Assembly: GCA_918807975.1 (NCBI GenBank)
Contig: OU964932.1
Span: 18,011,501 to 18,075,500, forward strand
DNA: 64,000 nucleotides
Source: Aplidium turbinatum
Lineage: Eukaryota; Chordata; Ascidiacea; Aplousobranchia; Polyclinidae
Direction: 5' to 3'
How positions within the stretch are numbered: the first letter of the stretch is position 1; each line of letters opens with the position of its first letter. The notes beneath the pieces are model-generated. The model made no database searches. It had not been told where the DNA came from and saw nothing but the letters and a program-made list of their open reading frames with translations. Below, piece after piece: positions 45,879-56,747 of this stretch. Both the position numbers and the translations under genes were made by a program.

Positions 45879-47000
45879 GCCAAACTTCAGTTTCACACTT
45901 TCACTGTAGTCGTAGTCTATGCTGGAAGGGTTGGTTAGCCGTCAGCGTAGCCGTCAGCGTCAGCGTTTAAAGAACGTCATTGCTGCTAGTCATGGAGAAA
46001 AACTGCAATTTTAAACATCGAGCTTTTGAACTACTGGCAATTGCTTTGCTGAACAGAAAAGAAGCTGGTTTGCTGACCTTGCTAGGTCTTTTGCTTCACT
46101 CTCTCATTTCAGTGTGCTAAGTACCAGTACGGTACTTTTATTGTAATATGGTACAACTCAAAGAAAATGAACCAGTGATTGATTGTTGTGATAACTTAAA
46201 ATTTTGGACTTGTAGCATAGACATGTAGAAGTGGAACAAAAAGCACATCTAGGCTACCGTAGGTTTGCAAGTTGGTTATTTTGCCTTAATCATCACTCCA
46301 TCAACTTAATGACTGCAAAATCATTAGGTTTAAGGACCTGAACTCTTATAACATATAGTTAGGTTACACACTTAGACACAAACTAAGGTTTTACAATCAG
46401 TTGAAAGAATTGTCAGGCATCTCATGATCTCACACTCTGTGGTAGAATGCTTTGTTGGAGATTAAAAGGAGGCTGTGGTTATATTTACACTATATAGTGT
46501 AATAATAGCCTCAATAGTGTTTCCAAATAAGGAATTCTGCCCTAATTTGAGAAAAGTTTAAAGCTGTTGAAAACAACAACTTGTATTTTGGAAAAATTTT
46601 TTAGTCCTGGGCAAAGTTCAAAACCCTAATTAAAAATCTTATTCCTAACTCTAACCCTTCCTAACTTTAATCCTAACTCTGGCAACATGTGATTGTAACC
46701 ATGACATTAAGTGTGGAAAAGTTGCCACTTTCTTAAAAGGAAGGTTGTAAGGCGTGTCACGTGTAAGAAGCGTAGGCTAATGTGCTATTGTGCTATGGAG
46801 CTGAATGCTAGGTGATGAAAAAGGAACATAAAAGCTGAATATAACCAACAGAAATGAGAACTGTTCAAATAATGTGTGGCAAGACACTTTTCGACAAAAT
46901 TGTAAACAATGTCTTAAGGAAAAATGAAACACATTATTTTAAAGGTTGGTCAAAGATGTGTGAGTACTGAGCAGTTAATTTCTACGTTAAATTATGGTGA
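45879..47000. other. Intergenic, nothing recognised
   Basis: Contains a short GTCAGCGTAGCCGTCAGCGT duplication near 45941. No gene. Confidence 0.4.
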
Positions 47001-47165
47001 AATATTGTGTGTTTCATTTTTTCTTGCCTTCAGCCGCACTGAAGTACGTATATAACTTTGTAAATTTTATTTTGTATGTTATTCGCTCTGAGGATGCGCA
47101 TTGTCATGGTGCATGAAACGTCAGTGGAGCAATAAATCAACCTGTTTGTCTTTGCTTTCACTTTC
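47000..47165 (+). repeat. Penelope-type terminal repeat, hammerhead-like
   Basis: Contains CTGAGGATGCGCATTGTCAT (47088 on), GGTGCATGAAACGTC and AGTGGAGCAATAAATCAA, the usual order in Penelope-like 3' ends (CTGANGA, stem, GAAAC, then AATAAA). Boundaries are approximate. Confidence 0.4.
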
Positions 47166-48370
47166 GTCAAATGAACGTTGTCAACAACTAGTGCTAAACA
47201 CGATAATTGTCCTGATGAACATCCAAGGTTTTCAGTAAGCTGGGCTAGTATATAGGTTCAATGTGCCCATTTGCAATTAACAAAATAATTGCATCCACTT
47301 CACAAATTTACAATTATCTTGCAATTAAGAATAATTTGACAGAAAATCATTTAACAGTGTATTTATGAATAATGTTATCACAACTTTTGTATATAAGTTT
47401 CATCTTTTTATGCTAATCATGTGACTTGTTTTTTGGTTTTCAAATTACTTTTTTAGAAATTTTTATTTTTTTTAAAATGAAAAATGGCATTCTGACTAAA
47501 AATATCGTTGAGGAGTGCTTTTATCAGGGTCCCCAGGTGTTGCTGTCATCGCATTATGTATCGCATGTTTTTTTACGGGTTGTTTTCTTAGGAGGATTGC
47601 GCAGAATCGGTGTTCGGATGCATTTTGGAATTAAAACCGTAATCACAAAATGCGCTATTGTAATTTTAACACACACAACAATACCACCAAATTATTACAC
47701 GTTGAAGGGTATGAAAATATCTTTTTAATAAAAAAAGAGGAACAGTTTAAGTTAAAAAATGCAACTTTTCGAGGTCCTTGAAAAAATGGTCACAAATACA
47801 CAATTGACTAATGACTATATTACTTTTATTACGGTAATATGGAAGCTACAACATTTTGGAGGCACTAAAAACACCATGCGGTTATCTAAGTCAAGATGCC
47901 CCCAAATCTACACAATCTTTTGAGTAGATTGTTACTGATAAGATAGCTTTTAAAACAATAGGTTTTATTTGTGCCCTTTGTGATGAGCAATTGAATCCAT
48001 TCCATACCTAAGTTTTGATACAAAGCAATTATAAATAAATATGCAACTGTCACAATCAATGTGCAAGGCCTCGCGTTGGGCTGCTTTGCGTCTTGACAGA
48101 ATGTGCTGTTTTCATTATGAAATTTTGAGCGATGTGTTATTATCGGGTATTGGCCTGAAGTAACCTTTGAATGAGAAATCTGTATTATGTAACGCATTTC
48201 CAGAATCGTCTATAAGCAAGCAATTCAAATCTATTAAAATTGTAATTGAAGAGAACTTATAACTATAAAACTAGCTTCTACGTATTATAGCTCCTATCAT
48301 TTGTCTGACTTGCCTGACTTCTAACGATGACATAGCCTACACTATTTATTATTGTGATAGTAAGGAATAA
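47166..48370. other. Intergenic, nothing recognised
   Basis: Small open frames (47426-47728 plus; 47886-48197 minus) have no domain that I recognise. Confidence 0.4.
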
Positions 48371-48480
48371 AAACAAACTGAACCGCTAATTCAAACAGAA
48401 CTAAATTCAAAGAATGTTGAGATGCAAACAAACTGAACCGCTAATTTAAACAGAACTAAATTCTAAGAATGTTGAGATGC
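48371..48480. repeat. 55-bp tandem duplication
   Basis: Two units of 55 bp (48371-48425 and 48426-48480), starting AAACAAACTGAACCGCTAAT, differ at only two bases. The position fits the 3' flank of the minus-strand Penelope-like element. Confidence 0.85.
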
Positions 48481-48708
48481 AATGACATTGGCATAGCAAC
48501 GATAGGTTAAAAGTAAAAATGTATTTCAATAATGATGTCATAATGAAAATTATATATTAGAAATGAATTAAAAATGAACAAGGGAGTAGTAAAGAAAAAA
48601 ACGTATTGAAATGTTTAAATCGATTAGTGAAAGAAAAGAACATCTAAAAAGAGAGAATTAGGAAAATAGACAAAACAAGAAGGTCTAAAAAGTATATAGT
48701 TAGTAAAT

Positions 48709-49863
48709 CAGGGGTCGATCTTAACTTTTTTTTTCACTAAATTTTTCACAATTTTTCACTAGTCCGACCAGTTTACTGACTTTTCACTTGTCTGATGACG
48801 TATTAACAATAAGTGTTTTGGCTTAGACTGAAACTAACTAAAGGCTTTCAGATTTCAGTACGCACAAGAGAGCAACAATACGCACAAAAACACCTTCTAG
48901 GTCACGGAGGCACACGAGCTCTTCAACTACGACAAGGTAGCAATCCAAAGAAGCCTCAATAGCGATAACTACCCAGCTAACACTAAGCGTTAGACACTTT
49001 GTAGTAACGTTGAATCAGCATTTGATCACGATATATCAACAAAAAAACGTTAATTTTGCTAACTGCTGCTTGCTGGGATGCAGACTTCTCCGTGCTGACC
49101 AGGGTTGCCAACCTGTCTTCACCAAAAAAAGCCAGACCTAGTCACAAAAAAAGCCAGCAAAAAAACAGCTGAAAAAGCCAATTAATATTCATTAAACATA
49201 CACTTATAAAAAGTGCACAACCAAATAGTGTCCCACCGAACTTTGACTTCAGCGACAACGCTGAAACATAGTTAATGAAAAGACAAGCAACTAGAAAAAT
49301 TTCTAGTTTCGGCTTCAAAACGAAATTCGGTCGGACACTACAACCAAATATAAGGTAGAAATTACTGCTCGAATTGACGCAGACCGAATTTTTTCCTAAA
49401 AAAAATCGCGAAAGATAAAATTAAGCCAAAAAAAGCCAAAATTATGTTGGCTTTTTATTAATTTGACAAAAAATCGATGAAACATGAAAAAAGCCAGAAA
49501 AAGCCTAATTTTTCTGGCTTTTTTTGTTTAAAAAAATTAAGCCAAGCGAGTTGAAAAACAGCCAGATTCTCAAAATCTGGCTTCAAAAAAGCCAAATTGG
49601 CAACTCTGTGCTGACTACCACCACGCGTCGTGTCTAGCGAAAATGCGAGAAAAAAGTAGTCACGTGCTCAGTCGACCGACTTTGCCGCCTTCTTCGTTTG
49701 CAGTATTTCAGAGTGACGTCGCCGATTGCCATTTTGTAAACCAAAACTTTTCACCGGCGAATATTTTCACTAGCCAATCGGACTAGTACTGCAAAATTTC
49801 TACTAGTCCGCGCAAATTTTCACTAGCCATTGGCTAGCGGACTACCGCTAAGATCGAACCCTG
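48709..49863. mobile_element. hAT-type element cutting a Penelope-like element
   Basis: A 1155-bp element. Ends are CAGGGGTCGATCTTAAC and (inverted) CAGGGTTCGATCTTAGC. Subterminal CACTAGTCCGA-type words repeat in both arms. The flanks share TAAAT (48704-48708 and 49864-49868). The smaller MITE 49100-49607 is nested within it. No transposase. Confidence 0.75.
49100..49607. mobile_element. hAT-type MITE, TTGCCAA family, copy 2
   Basis: A 508-bp element, inverted relative to 45322-45870. Ends are CAGGGTTGCCAACCTG and (inverted) AGAGTTGCCAATTTGGC. A perfect duplication, GTGCTGAC, lies at 49092-49099 and 49608-49615. Confidence 0.9.
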
Positions 49864-51043
49864 TAAATAGATCGTCAGTAAAAGAGTGAAAAGATTGTTT
49901 ATTCTCTAATGTGTATTCTAGTAGGTTCTTGTGAGTGAAGTGTTTTAATCCAAAATTGTTCTTTAGTTTTTCTATATTCACACGTTTTGTTAAGTTTGTC
50001 AATGGCAATGGCATGAAAATCAACAGTGGTATGATTTTGTTTGTTGAAATGTAAAGCTACAGCTGTGTTTTTATTGTTCTTGATGTCTCGTAAGTGTTCA
50101 CTAATTCTGATTTTAAATTTGCGTCCAGTTTCTCCAACGTATTGTTGGAAACATTTTTGGCAAGTATATAATTAAATAAATGATGTTAGAAGAATCACAA
50201 TTAACTGACTGAAAAATATTAAACTGTTTATTTGTTACACTACTGGAAAAGTTTTCGCAAGGATTAGAATGAGCACAAGTGGAACAACTTTTTCTGTTAC
50301 AATGGGTGAAACCAGGTGGGGTCAAGGTGGAATGTAAGGGTTTAAGGTTAGTTTTGACTAGAAGATCACGAAGAGTAGGGCATCTTTTGTAAGCAGGAAG
50401 TGGAGGATCTGGAAATAAAGTTTTCAAATTTTCATCAATTTTTAAAATGTAATCAAATTTATTAAATACTTTTTTAATGTTAGGAAGTGAGGGATGATAT
50501 GTGGTGACGAATGGTATACGTTTAGAGTTAGTGGTTTTTATTAGACTTTGTTGGTCAAGAAGACTTTCACGATTCATTGCTTTAGCTTTATTAATGGTAT
50601 CAGTTATGATTTTAGTTTTGTAATTTTGTGTTTTAAGATGAATGCTTAAAATTTGGGTGTGTTGATCAAAAAATTGAGTTGTCGAGCATATTCTGCGAAG
50701 GCGTAGTGCTAAACTGTATGGAATATTTTTAGTGACGTGAGATGGATGGCATGAGGTGGGTAAAAGGTAGTGCATCTGTAGGTTTACAATAAAGTTCTGT
50801 TTCAATTTTGTTATTAATAATGTGTACAGTTGTGTCTAGAAAGTTTATTTCGTTTGAAGAGTAGTTTAATGTGAAGCGAATAGTGGGGTGAAGTGAATTG
50901 GCAAAATTAAAGAAGTCTAAAAGTGATTGTTCTCTCGTTGTCCAAATGATAAAGATGTCATCAATGTATCTTAAGTAACAGAGTGGCTTTTGTTTTGTAG
51001 ATTGAAAACTACTTATTTGCGTTGGAAATTTAGTGTGTAGTTA
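49864..51043 (-). mobile_element. Penelope-like element (RT end + GIY-YIG), broken
   Basis: A minus-strand remnant. At the upstream end is the RT catalytic motif RYIDDIF (near 50950-50980), then NFLDTTVHI, the thumb region (SCHPSHVTKNIPYSLALRL) and the Cys-rich linker (HCNRKSCSTCAH). It finishes with the GIY-YIG endonuclease (NIIYLI, QYVGETGRKFKIRISEHL). The order RT then GIY-YIG is diagnostic of Penelope-like elements. It is 5'-truncated and has at least one break in frame. Its 3' part is interrupted by the hAT element at 48709-49863 and probably continues to about 48490. Confidence 0.88.
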
Positions 51044-51326
51044 TTCCATCAGACATTTTCTGGACTACTTATTTTGAAAAACTATACTACCACAAAAATT
51101 GGGAAAAACAATAATGCAGTGACCATAGGCGCCGACTTTTATTTTTGCACGGGGTGGCGGATAGCACAATATGGCAACCTAAAAACTTTCAAACTGCATG
51201 TTTTTGTTTGATTTTTACTAAGCGTGTTTCGTCGATGCAATTGTCTTTTCATACCTGATTTGTAGCTCGATAATTTACAAAGCAACTTTAAAACAAAGCA
51301 CAGGAGGTATGTCATGACTTTTATTG

Positions 51327-51653
51327 TTACGTTGCTGCTCTGATACTTAACATTTGGCAAAAGTATGTATATTTTTGCGAACAACAGCTCTCAATCCAAC
51401 TGTTAATCAACTGGTCAAGTTGTAGCCGTAAAGCTTCAGCTTGATAAACATTTAAAATTAGGACGTGGTTCAACCGCTGTTGCGTCGTGGTAGATCTCAA
51501 GTAGGTTTTTATGCGCCTGAGTGCACTAAACGATCGTTCCGCCTCGCAGGTGGTGGAAGGCAACGATAAGTATATTTTCACAATGCAGACCACGTTTGGA
51601 AGCATTAATGAAATTGTTTCATTGCTTGCAAATAGATCAAGCAGTTGCGACAT
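51327..51653 (-). pseudogene. hAT transposase dimerisation domain
   Basis: About 108 codons containing TTCEAERSFSALRRIKTYLR, followed by TQQRLNHVLILNV. The E-R-S-F-S-x-L-R-x-I-K...R-L pattern is characteristic of the hAT C-terminal dimerisation region of ZMYM1/TTF-type transposases. Belongs to the element at 51124-53513. Confidence 0.8.
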
Positions 51654-51946
51654 AGTTGCAAATCGGACAGAATGCTCTATCTTTGCGATTGCATCTAACG
51701 TATTCTAGCCACGGAAATTCGCTCTCCCACTACTTTTGATAGCTTCTTCCTTCAACAGCGATTATCCTGCTCGTGCTGGGTTTTTCCACCTCCCTGATCG
51801 TGCTTAACGTCTTTTGGCAGTGGCACACTTTCGTTTCATTCAGGCGTTTGGTCACTTTCATGCTGGCTGAAATCCTGACTAGACGCAACAAAAAATGACT
51901 CAATGGAAGGCTGCAATTCTGAACGCTTTTTCGGTGGCATCTTTAA

Positions 51947-52546
51947 CCCTTTGAAGGTTGGGGGGGGCTGTCAATTCAACTTTTTGTATCAACAAGTGTA
52001 TCTCTAAAACTACTGAGGCTGCGGCTACAAGATTTCTTGACTTTTCCTAGCTTTTATTCACCTCTATTGAGCTGAAATTTTGAACGATTAAAAGTTATAA
52101 ATTGAGAGATATAATGCATTTCTCAGCACATCCTCTGAAATATTTCATATTCTGTTATTCAAAATTTTCCCACCAGCTGGATGAAAGTAATTAATTTGGC
52201 CCATGTCTTGTTAATCCTAACTGTTTGTGTAAAATTATGTAAAAAAAATTTAATCACAACATTGCAATGCATTTGCTTCATTACTCTACCAAAAAATGAT
52301 GTGTAAACTCACGCTACAATCACAGTCATAAGTCACCTCAACATTTCAACGTATATGAGCAGTTCTAAAATTCACATAGTTTTAATTTTTGAATATGCTC
52401 AGCGTGAATACTTTTAAAAAGTGAATCCAAAATTTTGAAACCGTGCCTTAAAAAATAACAGAGATATCACTCCTAAAGCATAAGAAGAATCGACAGCCCC
52501 CCCCCCCAAACTGAGCAAAGACTCCAGGAGCCCAACCTTCTAAGGG
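51947..52546. mobile_element. piggyBac-type MITE (TTAA target)
   Basis: A 600-bp insert between TTAA tetranucleotides at 51943-51946 and 52547-52550. Ends are CCCTTTGAAGGTTGGGGGGG and (inverted) CCCTTAGAAGGTTGGGC. TTAA duplication with CCCT-type termini is the piggyBac signature. No ORF. Nested in the hAT element. Confidence 0.82.
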
Positions 52547-53413
52547 TTAAGCTGAATAAAACTGGAATGTCGGCGAAAACTTTTATTGGACAACTTTTCG
52601 TAATTTTTTCTGTGATGTAGCAAGCAACTCCTATGTCAGACCAATAAATTCCCGCCTCACAGTTTATCACGCAATATTACTGCATGAAGTAGATAACAAA
52701 GTAGAAATTAAAGCATGAAGTAGATGACAGTACACTCCAATTGAAATAGGAAAATAATTCAAAATGCAAAATCTTGAGCGATTGAAAAAGGTTGCTTTTA
52801 TTATTGGGAATTGGCAGGGGGTGTAGCTTTCCTCGAATAGAATCATGTAAACGTGTAAATTTGCAGAACGTTAAAACTGCTACTTTTCTAAGTGCACTTT
52901 TTAAATAAAACTCAAAGTTTCGAAAATTGCATTTTTTTAACAAAATTTGAAAATAGATATTCATTTAGGGGTGGAGGGTGGAGCTATTGATCATCGAGAT
53001 AATTGTATTTCCAAGTATTTTATAGTTGGCATAATTTATAGCGATATTATGAGCAGTTTAAAAATTTTCAAAAAAGATTTTTGAGGGAGGCAATGGAAAG
53101 ATCGTATTTTATTGATTAATAAATCCCATTGTAAACCTAACAAATGTAACAATGACTTATGACAAGTAACAAATAAAACGATCGCAACAACAACAAGGAA
53201 AAAACTCGTAGCCACGTGTTGCGTAATCTTCACGTAGCTTGCTTGATGTTACGCGAGTATCATGCTTGTGACAAAAACAAGCATTTTCTTCGCAATACTG
53301 TATTGGTTCACCTCTTGCTTTACGTTGACTTGAAGCGAAAACCAATCAACAAAAAAGATTTAAACGTCCGTTCAAATTAGTTGCATTTATTTGCAGTAAG
53401 TAATGTATTCTAA

Positions 53414-53499
53414 ACGGGGTGGCTGCCACCCCGCCACAGCGATTACGGGGTGGCTGCCACCCCGCCACAGCGATTACGGGGTGGCGTGGCCACCCCGTA
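53414..53499. repeat. 31-bp GC-rich tandem repeat
   Basis: Units start at 53414, 53445 and 53476 (third partial). The first two are identical over 31 bp (ACGGGGTGGCTGCCACCCCG then CCACAGCGATT). Each contains a perfect palindrome, CGGGGTGGCTGCCACCCCG, so the strand can form a strong hairpin. Lies in the right end of the hAT element. Confidence 0.9.
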
Positions 53500-53521
53500 A
53501 GTCGGCGCCAGTGGCAGTGAC

Positions 53522-53912
53522 CATCAAATATAATTTCTTGGTGCAAACATAGGCAGATCCCTTTTGCCAATCATAAAGCCACTTATTACTATTACTTTGA
53601 TAATAGTGATTCAATTAGCTCTGCTTAGTATTGTGCGCTTGACATTGATCACTCTTTTGTTGTATTAATCCCATTTCTTATACTATGTTGATAATGTCAC
53701 AGATTTTGCTTTACTTGTTTGTTTTATGTATAATTTTTCAAATTTTCTTTTTTACATATGCTAGCTGAAGATGCTATTACTATAGCGAAATTGATTCTTA
53801 ATAAATTATACTAAGAGGTTAGATTGTGAAAATGCCAGCATTTGATGAAAGCAATATAGTCAGTATCTATTTATGCACATATATTTAACACTGTTCTAGA
53901 TAGGTATATATG
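53522..53912. other. Intergenic, nothing recognised
   Basis: No gene or delimited repeat. Confidence 0.4.
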
Positions 53913-53920
53913 TTGCTATG

Positions 53921-54754
53921 TAGAGCTCGACCGATATATCGGTCAGCCGGTATGTATCGGCCGATATCAGGTGTAGCCGATATATTGTATCGGCTATTTT
54001 TCGCCGATAAACATCGGCCAGCAAAAGCAAACTCAAAACCAGCCATAGGCTACATGCCTTTAGAAGAAACACAAGTTGCTCAAACGTGCTTCCATAGCAC
54101 GAACAATTGTTGCGAGAATATAATTTCCCGCCCATTCTAGTGCGCGCATCTAGAAAATGTTAATACCGTATCCCTTAGCTTCCATTCAAGCAGGAAAACT
54201 TTCGAGTTTTACGTTGCTTCAACGATTGATGACATTGAATCATTGTAACAAAGGTGAATTTTTCGCTAAGAATCAATGGGAGTACCGGATACCGATGTAC
54301 TTCCACACTAACCACGCGCAACTTATTTCAAGTCTTACGTCACAATGTCTGGCTTTGATCTCCTAGTGACATTGATAAGACAAGATTCGTTACAAAATTA
54401 GATCATACGAGTAGGCTATGACAGCAAGATGCATCAAAATTTGTCAAGTTTTGGTATTACAGTAAGAAAGAAAAGGCCCCGGGAAAATTAACGTTCGCTC
54501 ACATGACATGCAAAAATAAACCCAAAGAAAAAAGCCTAGTGAAACTTTGCACAGAAGAAAATAGTAGCGTCATTGTAAAAGTTTTCCGATTCGTGCCCAG
54601 AGCATTATGACGCAAGAAGCCACACGACCTCATTTCGTGGAAGTTAATCAGTTATGCGGCATATTAAGCAGCTACACGGCTGTATATATATCGGTATCGG
54701 CCTAAAAATTTCATAAATATCGGCTATCAGCTCTATCAGGCGGTATCAGTTCTA
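53921..54754. mobile_element. hAT-type MITE just upstream of BARD1
   Basis: An 834-bp element. Left end is TAGAGCTCGACCGATATATC; right end (inverted) is TAGAACTGATACCGCC. A perfect duplication, TTGCTATG, lies at 53913-53920 and 54755-54762. Both arms are rich in TATCGGCCGATA palindromes. No ORF. Its right edge is 82 bp from the BARD1 start codon. Confidence 0.88.
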
Positions 54755-54836
54755 TTGCTATGCTTTAATACTTTTATCACATTTGATTTATTTTTATACT
54801 AAAGTTTCAATTGCATTACAGTAGAACACTAATATC

Positions 54837-56519
54837 ATGGAAAATTTAAATGGTAAATTTGTGCACACTATTAATGCTTTGGAAAAGTTGGAAAATGTTT
54901 TGCGATGTGGATCATGCAAACAACTTATGAACATTCCTGTTACTCTTTGGAGTTGTGATCACGCATTCTGCAAATCATGCATAGCAAATCACACAACTTG
55001 CCCAACATGTTCCATGCCTGCGTGGGCTCAAGATCAAACTGAAAATAGACGGTTGGAGAGTATTTCTCTTCTGTGTTGTGAATTGCGGAAGCATATTAAT
55101 AACGTTATAGAAGGAGAGAGTAGGGGAAATGAAGAAAAAGATGTTTCTTGTTTAAGTTCTATACAGAAAAGAAAAGCCACTGGTTTAGAAAAGGGGCTTT
55201 TGGTCAATAGCAGATTTTCAACTTTACCACGCGAAAGCAAGCAGCGGGTTTCAACTGGATTAAAGCAGTGTCCAGAAGGTGTCAAACTTGCCACTCCACT
55301 GAAAGAAAAACAAATTAAACGTGTGCACACTACTCCTTACCAAACACGAAATAAAGTTTGTAAAAAATCTCCACGGTCTAGAAACGTTTCTTTTAAGGAA
55401 TGCAACTCGACCCCTAAATCAACAGGAAAAAATGCAAAGGGCGAGTCACCATTGCATGTTGCTGCAATACAAGGCAACACAGAACAAGTAGAAATGCTGC
55501 TAAAGCAAGATGTTAATTGTGTTAATCTTAAAGACAATGCCGGATGGACTCCATTACATGAGGCTTGCAATCGAGGTTATGTTAAAATTGTGGAAAAGTT
55601 GCTTGATGCTGGAGCATTTGTTGATATTCCAGGATATGAAAATGAAACTCCATTGATTGATGCTGTAGTAAACGGGAGAACTGATGTCGTGAAAGTTTTG
55701 TTGGCAAGAGGTGCTAACGCAGATTTACGAAATAGTGATGGCAAAACGGCTGTTCAACTAGCTGAAACAACAGAAATGAAGCAACTTCTTGAACAACGTT
55801 TGGTTAAATGCGTAAATGAAAACAAGCCAGTAGAACAATTTCTACATTCACAACCGAGTGATATTACTTTTGCATACTCAAAAGCCGTGTCTACGAACAA
55901 AATAAAATCACTCTGTGCAGTGCTGAATGCCAAGTCTGTTACCAGTGGTACAATTAGTTCAACGCACTACATTGTATCTGTTGATGAAAGTTTAAAAATG
56001 AAACGAACTTTAAAGTATCTTCAGGCCATGGCGACGGGTTCATGGATAGTTCATGATACGTGGATGAATAAATGTTTGGAAGGTAAAGAATGGGTCAGTG
56101 AGTTTGACTTCCTGGTAAATGGCAGCTTTGAAGATGATATAGCTGGTGGGCCATTGAGATCAGTTATGGCAAAGTTGAAATTCTTTCCTCGTTTGTTTAA
56201 CAATTGCCATTTTTTCATGTACGGAAGTTTTTCTTTTCCTTCCCCCAGCAAGCAACAACTCATTGAGCTGCTGAAAGCCTCAGACGGCCTCATTTTGAGA
56301 CGAGAACCTAAGCCGGACAGTGATATTGTGCAAACCTGCAGAAAGGTTCCTTATCATGCCAAGGCAAACACACCCCAGTATTTTTATACGTATTACATAG
56401 TCTATGATCCGTCGCAACCTATTCTGCCACGGTTAGTTCGCCAAGGTAAAGTGTGTACAGTCCCTGTTTCGTGGATACTCGACTGCATTTCCCAGTTTAT
56501 TATTTGTGATATTGATTAA
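54837..56519 (+). CDS. BARD1: BARD1 homologue, intronless (RING-ANK-BRCT)
   Basis: A single 560-codon open frame. The RING finger at about 20-60 has the full C3HC4 set: C24, C27, C40, H42, C45, C48, C55, C58. It is followed by MPAWAQDQ (human TPAWIQD) and the helix that packs on BRCA1. A basic Ser/Lys-rich linker (about 90-198) is shorter than in human. Ankyrin repeats run about 199-310 (GESPLHVAAIQGN, DNAGWTPLHEACNRG). Tandem BRCT domains run about 340-430 and 455-560 (SWIVHDTWMNKCL; EPKPDSDIVQT; RQGKVCTVPVSWILDC). The order matches human BARD1 (777 aa). As BRCA1's partner, BARD1 is known to form a nuclear ubiquitin ligase and to read unmethylated H4K20 through its ankyrin repeats. No disabling change was seen. 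A possible acceptor (CATTACAG, 54821) lies 15 bp before the ATG, so a 5' UTR intron is possible. Absence of coding introns is unusual; a retained retrocopy is possible. Confidence 0.95.
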   Translation: MENLNGKFVHTINALEKLENVLRCGSCKQLMNIPVTLWSCDHAFCKSCIANHTTCPTCSMPAWAQDQTENRRLESISLLCCELRKHINNVIEGESRGNEEKDVSCLSSIQKRKATGLEKGLLVNSRFSTLPRESKQRVSTGLKQCPEGVKLATPLKEKQIKRVHTTPYQTRNKVCKKSPRSRNVSFKECNSTPKSTGKNAKGESPLHVAAIQGNTEQVEMLLKQDVNCVNLKDNAGWTPLHEACNRGYVKIVEKLLDAGAFVDIPGYENETPLIDAVVNGRTDVVKVLLARGANADLRNSDGKTAVQLAETTEMKQLLEQRLVKCVNENKPVEQFLHSQPSDITFAYSKAVSTNKIKSLCAVLNAKSVTSGTISSTHYIVSVDESLKMKRTLKYLQAMATGSWIVHDTWMNKCLEGKEWVSEFDFLVNGSFEDDIAGGPLRSVMAKLKFFPRLFNNCHFFMYGSFSFPSPSKQQLIELLKASDGLILRREPKPDSDIVQTCRKVPYHAKANTPQYFYTYYIVYDPSQPILPRLVRQGKVCTVPVSWILDCISQFIICDID

Positions 56520-56747
56520 ATTGAATCGATGTTAATTACATTTATCATTTGTGTTTAAACGGTTATTTTTAATGCAACCACTTACTACGCTTATCAGAGA
56601 CTACTGCTGCTGTGTCTATTCTAGTGGTATTGCAATGGAATATGGTACCCATGTTTGAAATCATTTTCGTACACCCGTTCATTTTAGTTACTATCTTTGT
56701 GTTTTAGTTTTACTGATCAATGGCTTGATTTCATTTCAGTCTAAATA

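Larger units (their letters stand above)
51124..53513 (-). mobile_element. hAT transposon, ZMYM1-like, with nested piggyBac-type insert
   Basis: A 2390-bp element. Left end is CATAGGCGCCGACTT; right end (inverted) is CACTGGCGCCGACTTACGG. A perfect duplication, GCAGTGAC, lies at 51116-51123 and 53514-53521. The minus-strand frame 51327-51653 is the transposase dimerisation domain (IYLSLPSTTCEAERSFSALRRIK). The catalytic part is not recognisable upstream, so this copy is defective. A 600-bp piggyBac-type MITE lies at 51947-52546 and a short GC-rich tandem repeat at the right end. Confidence 0.88.
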
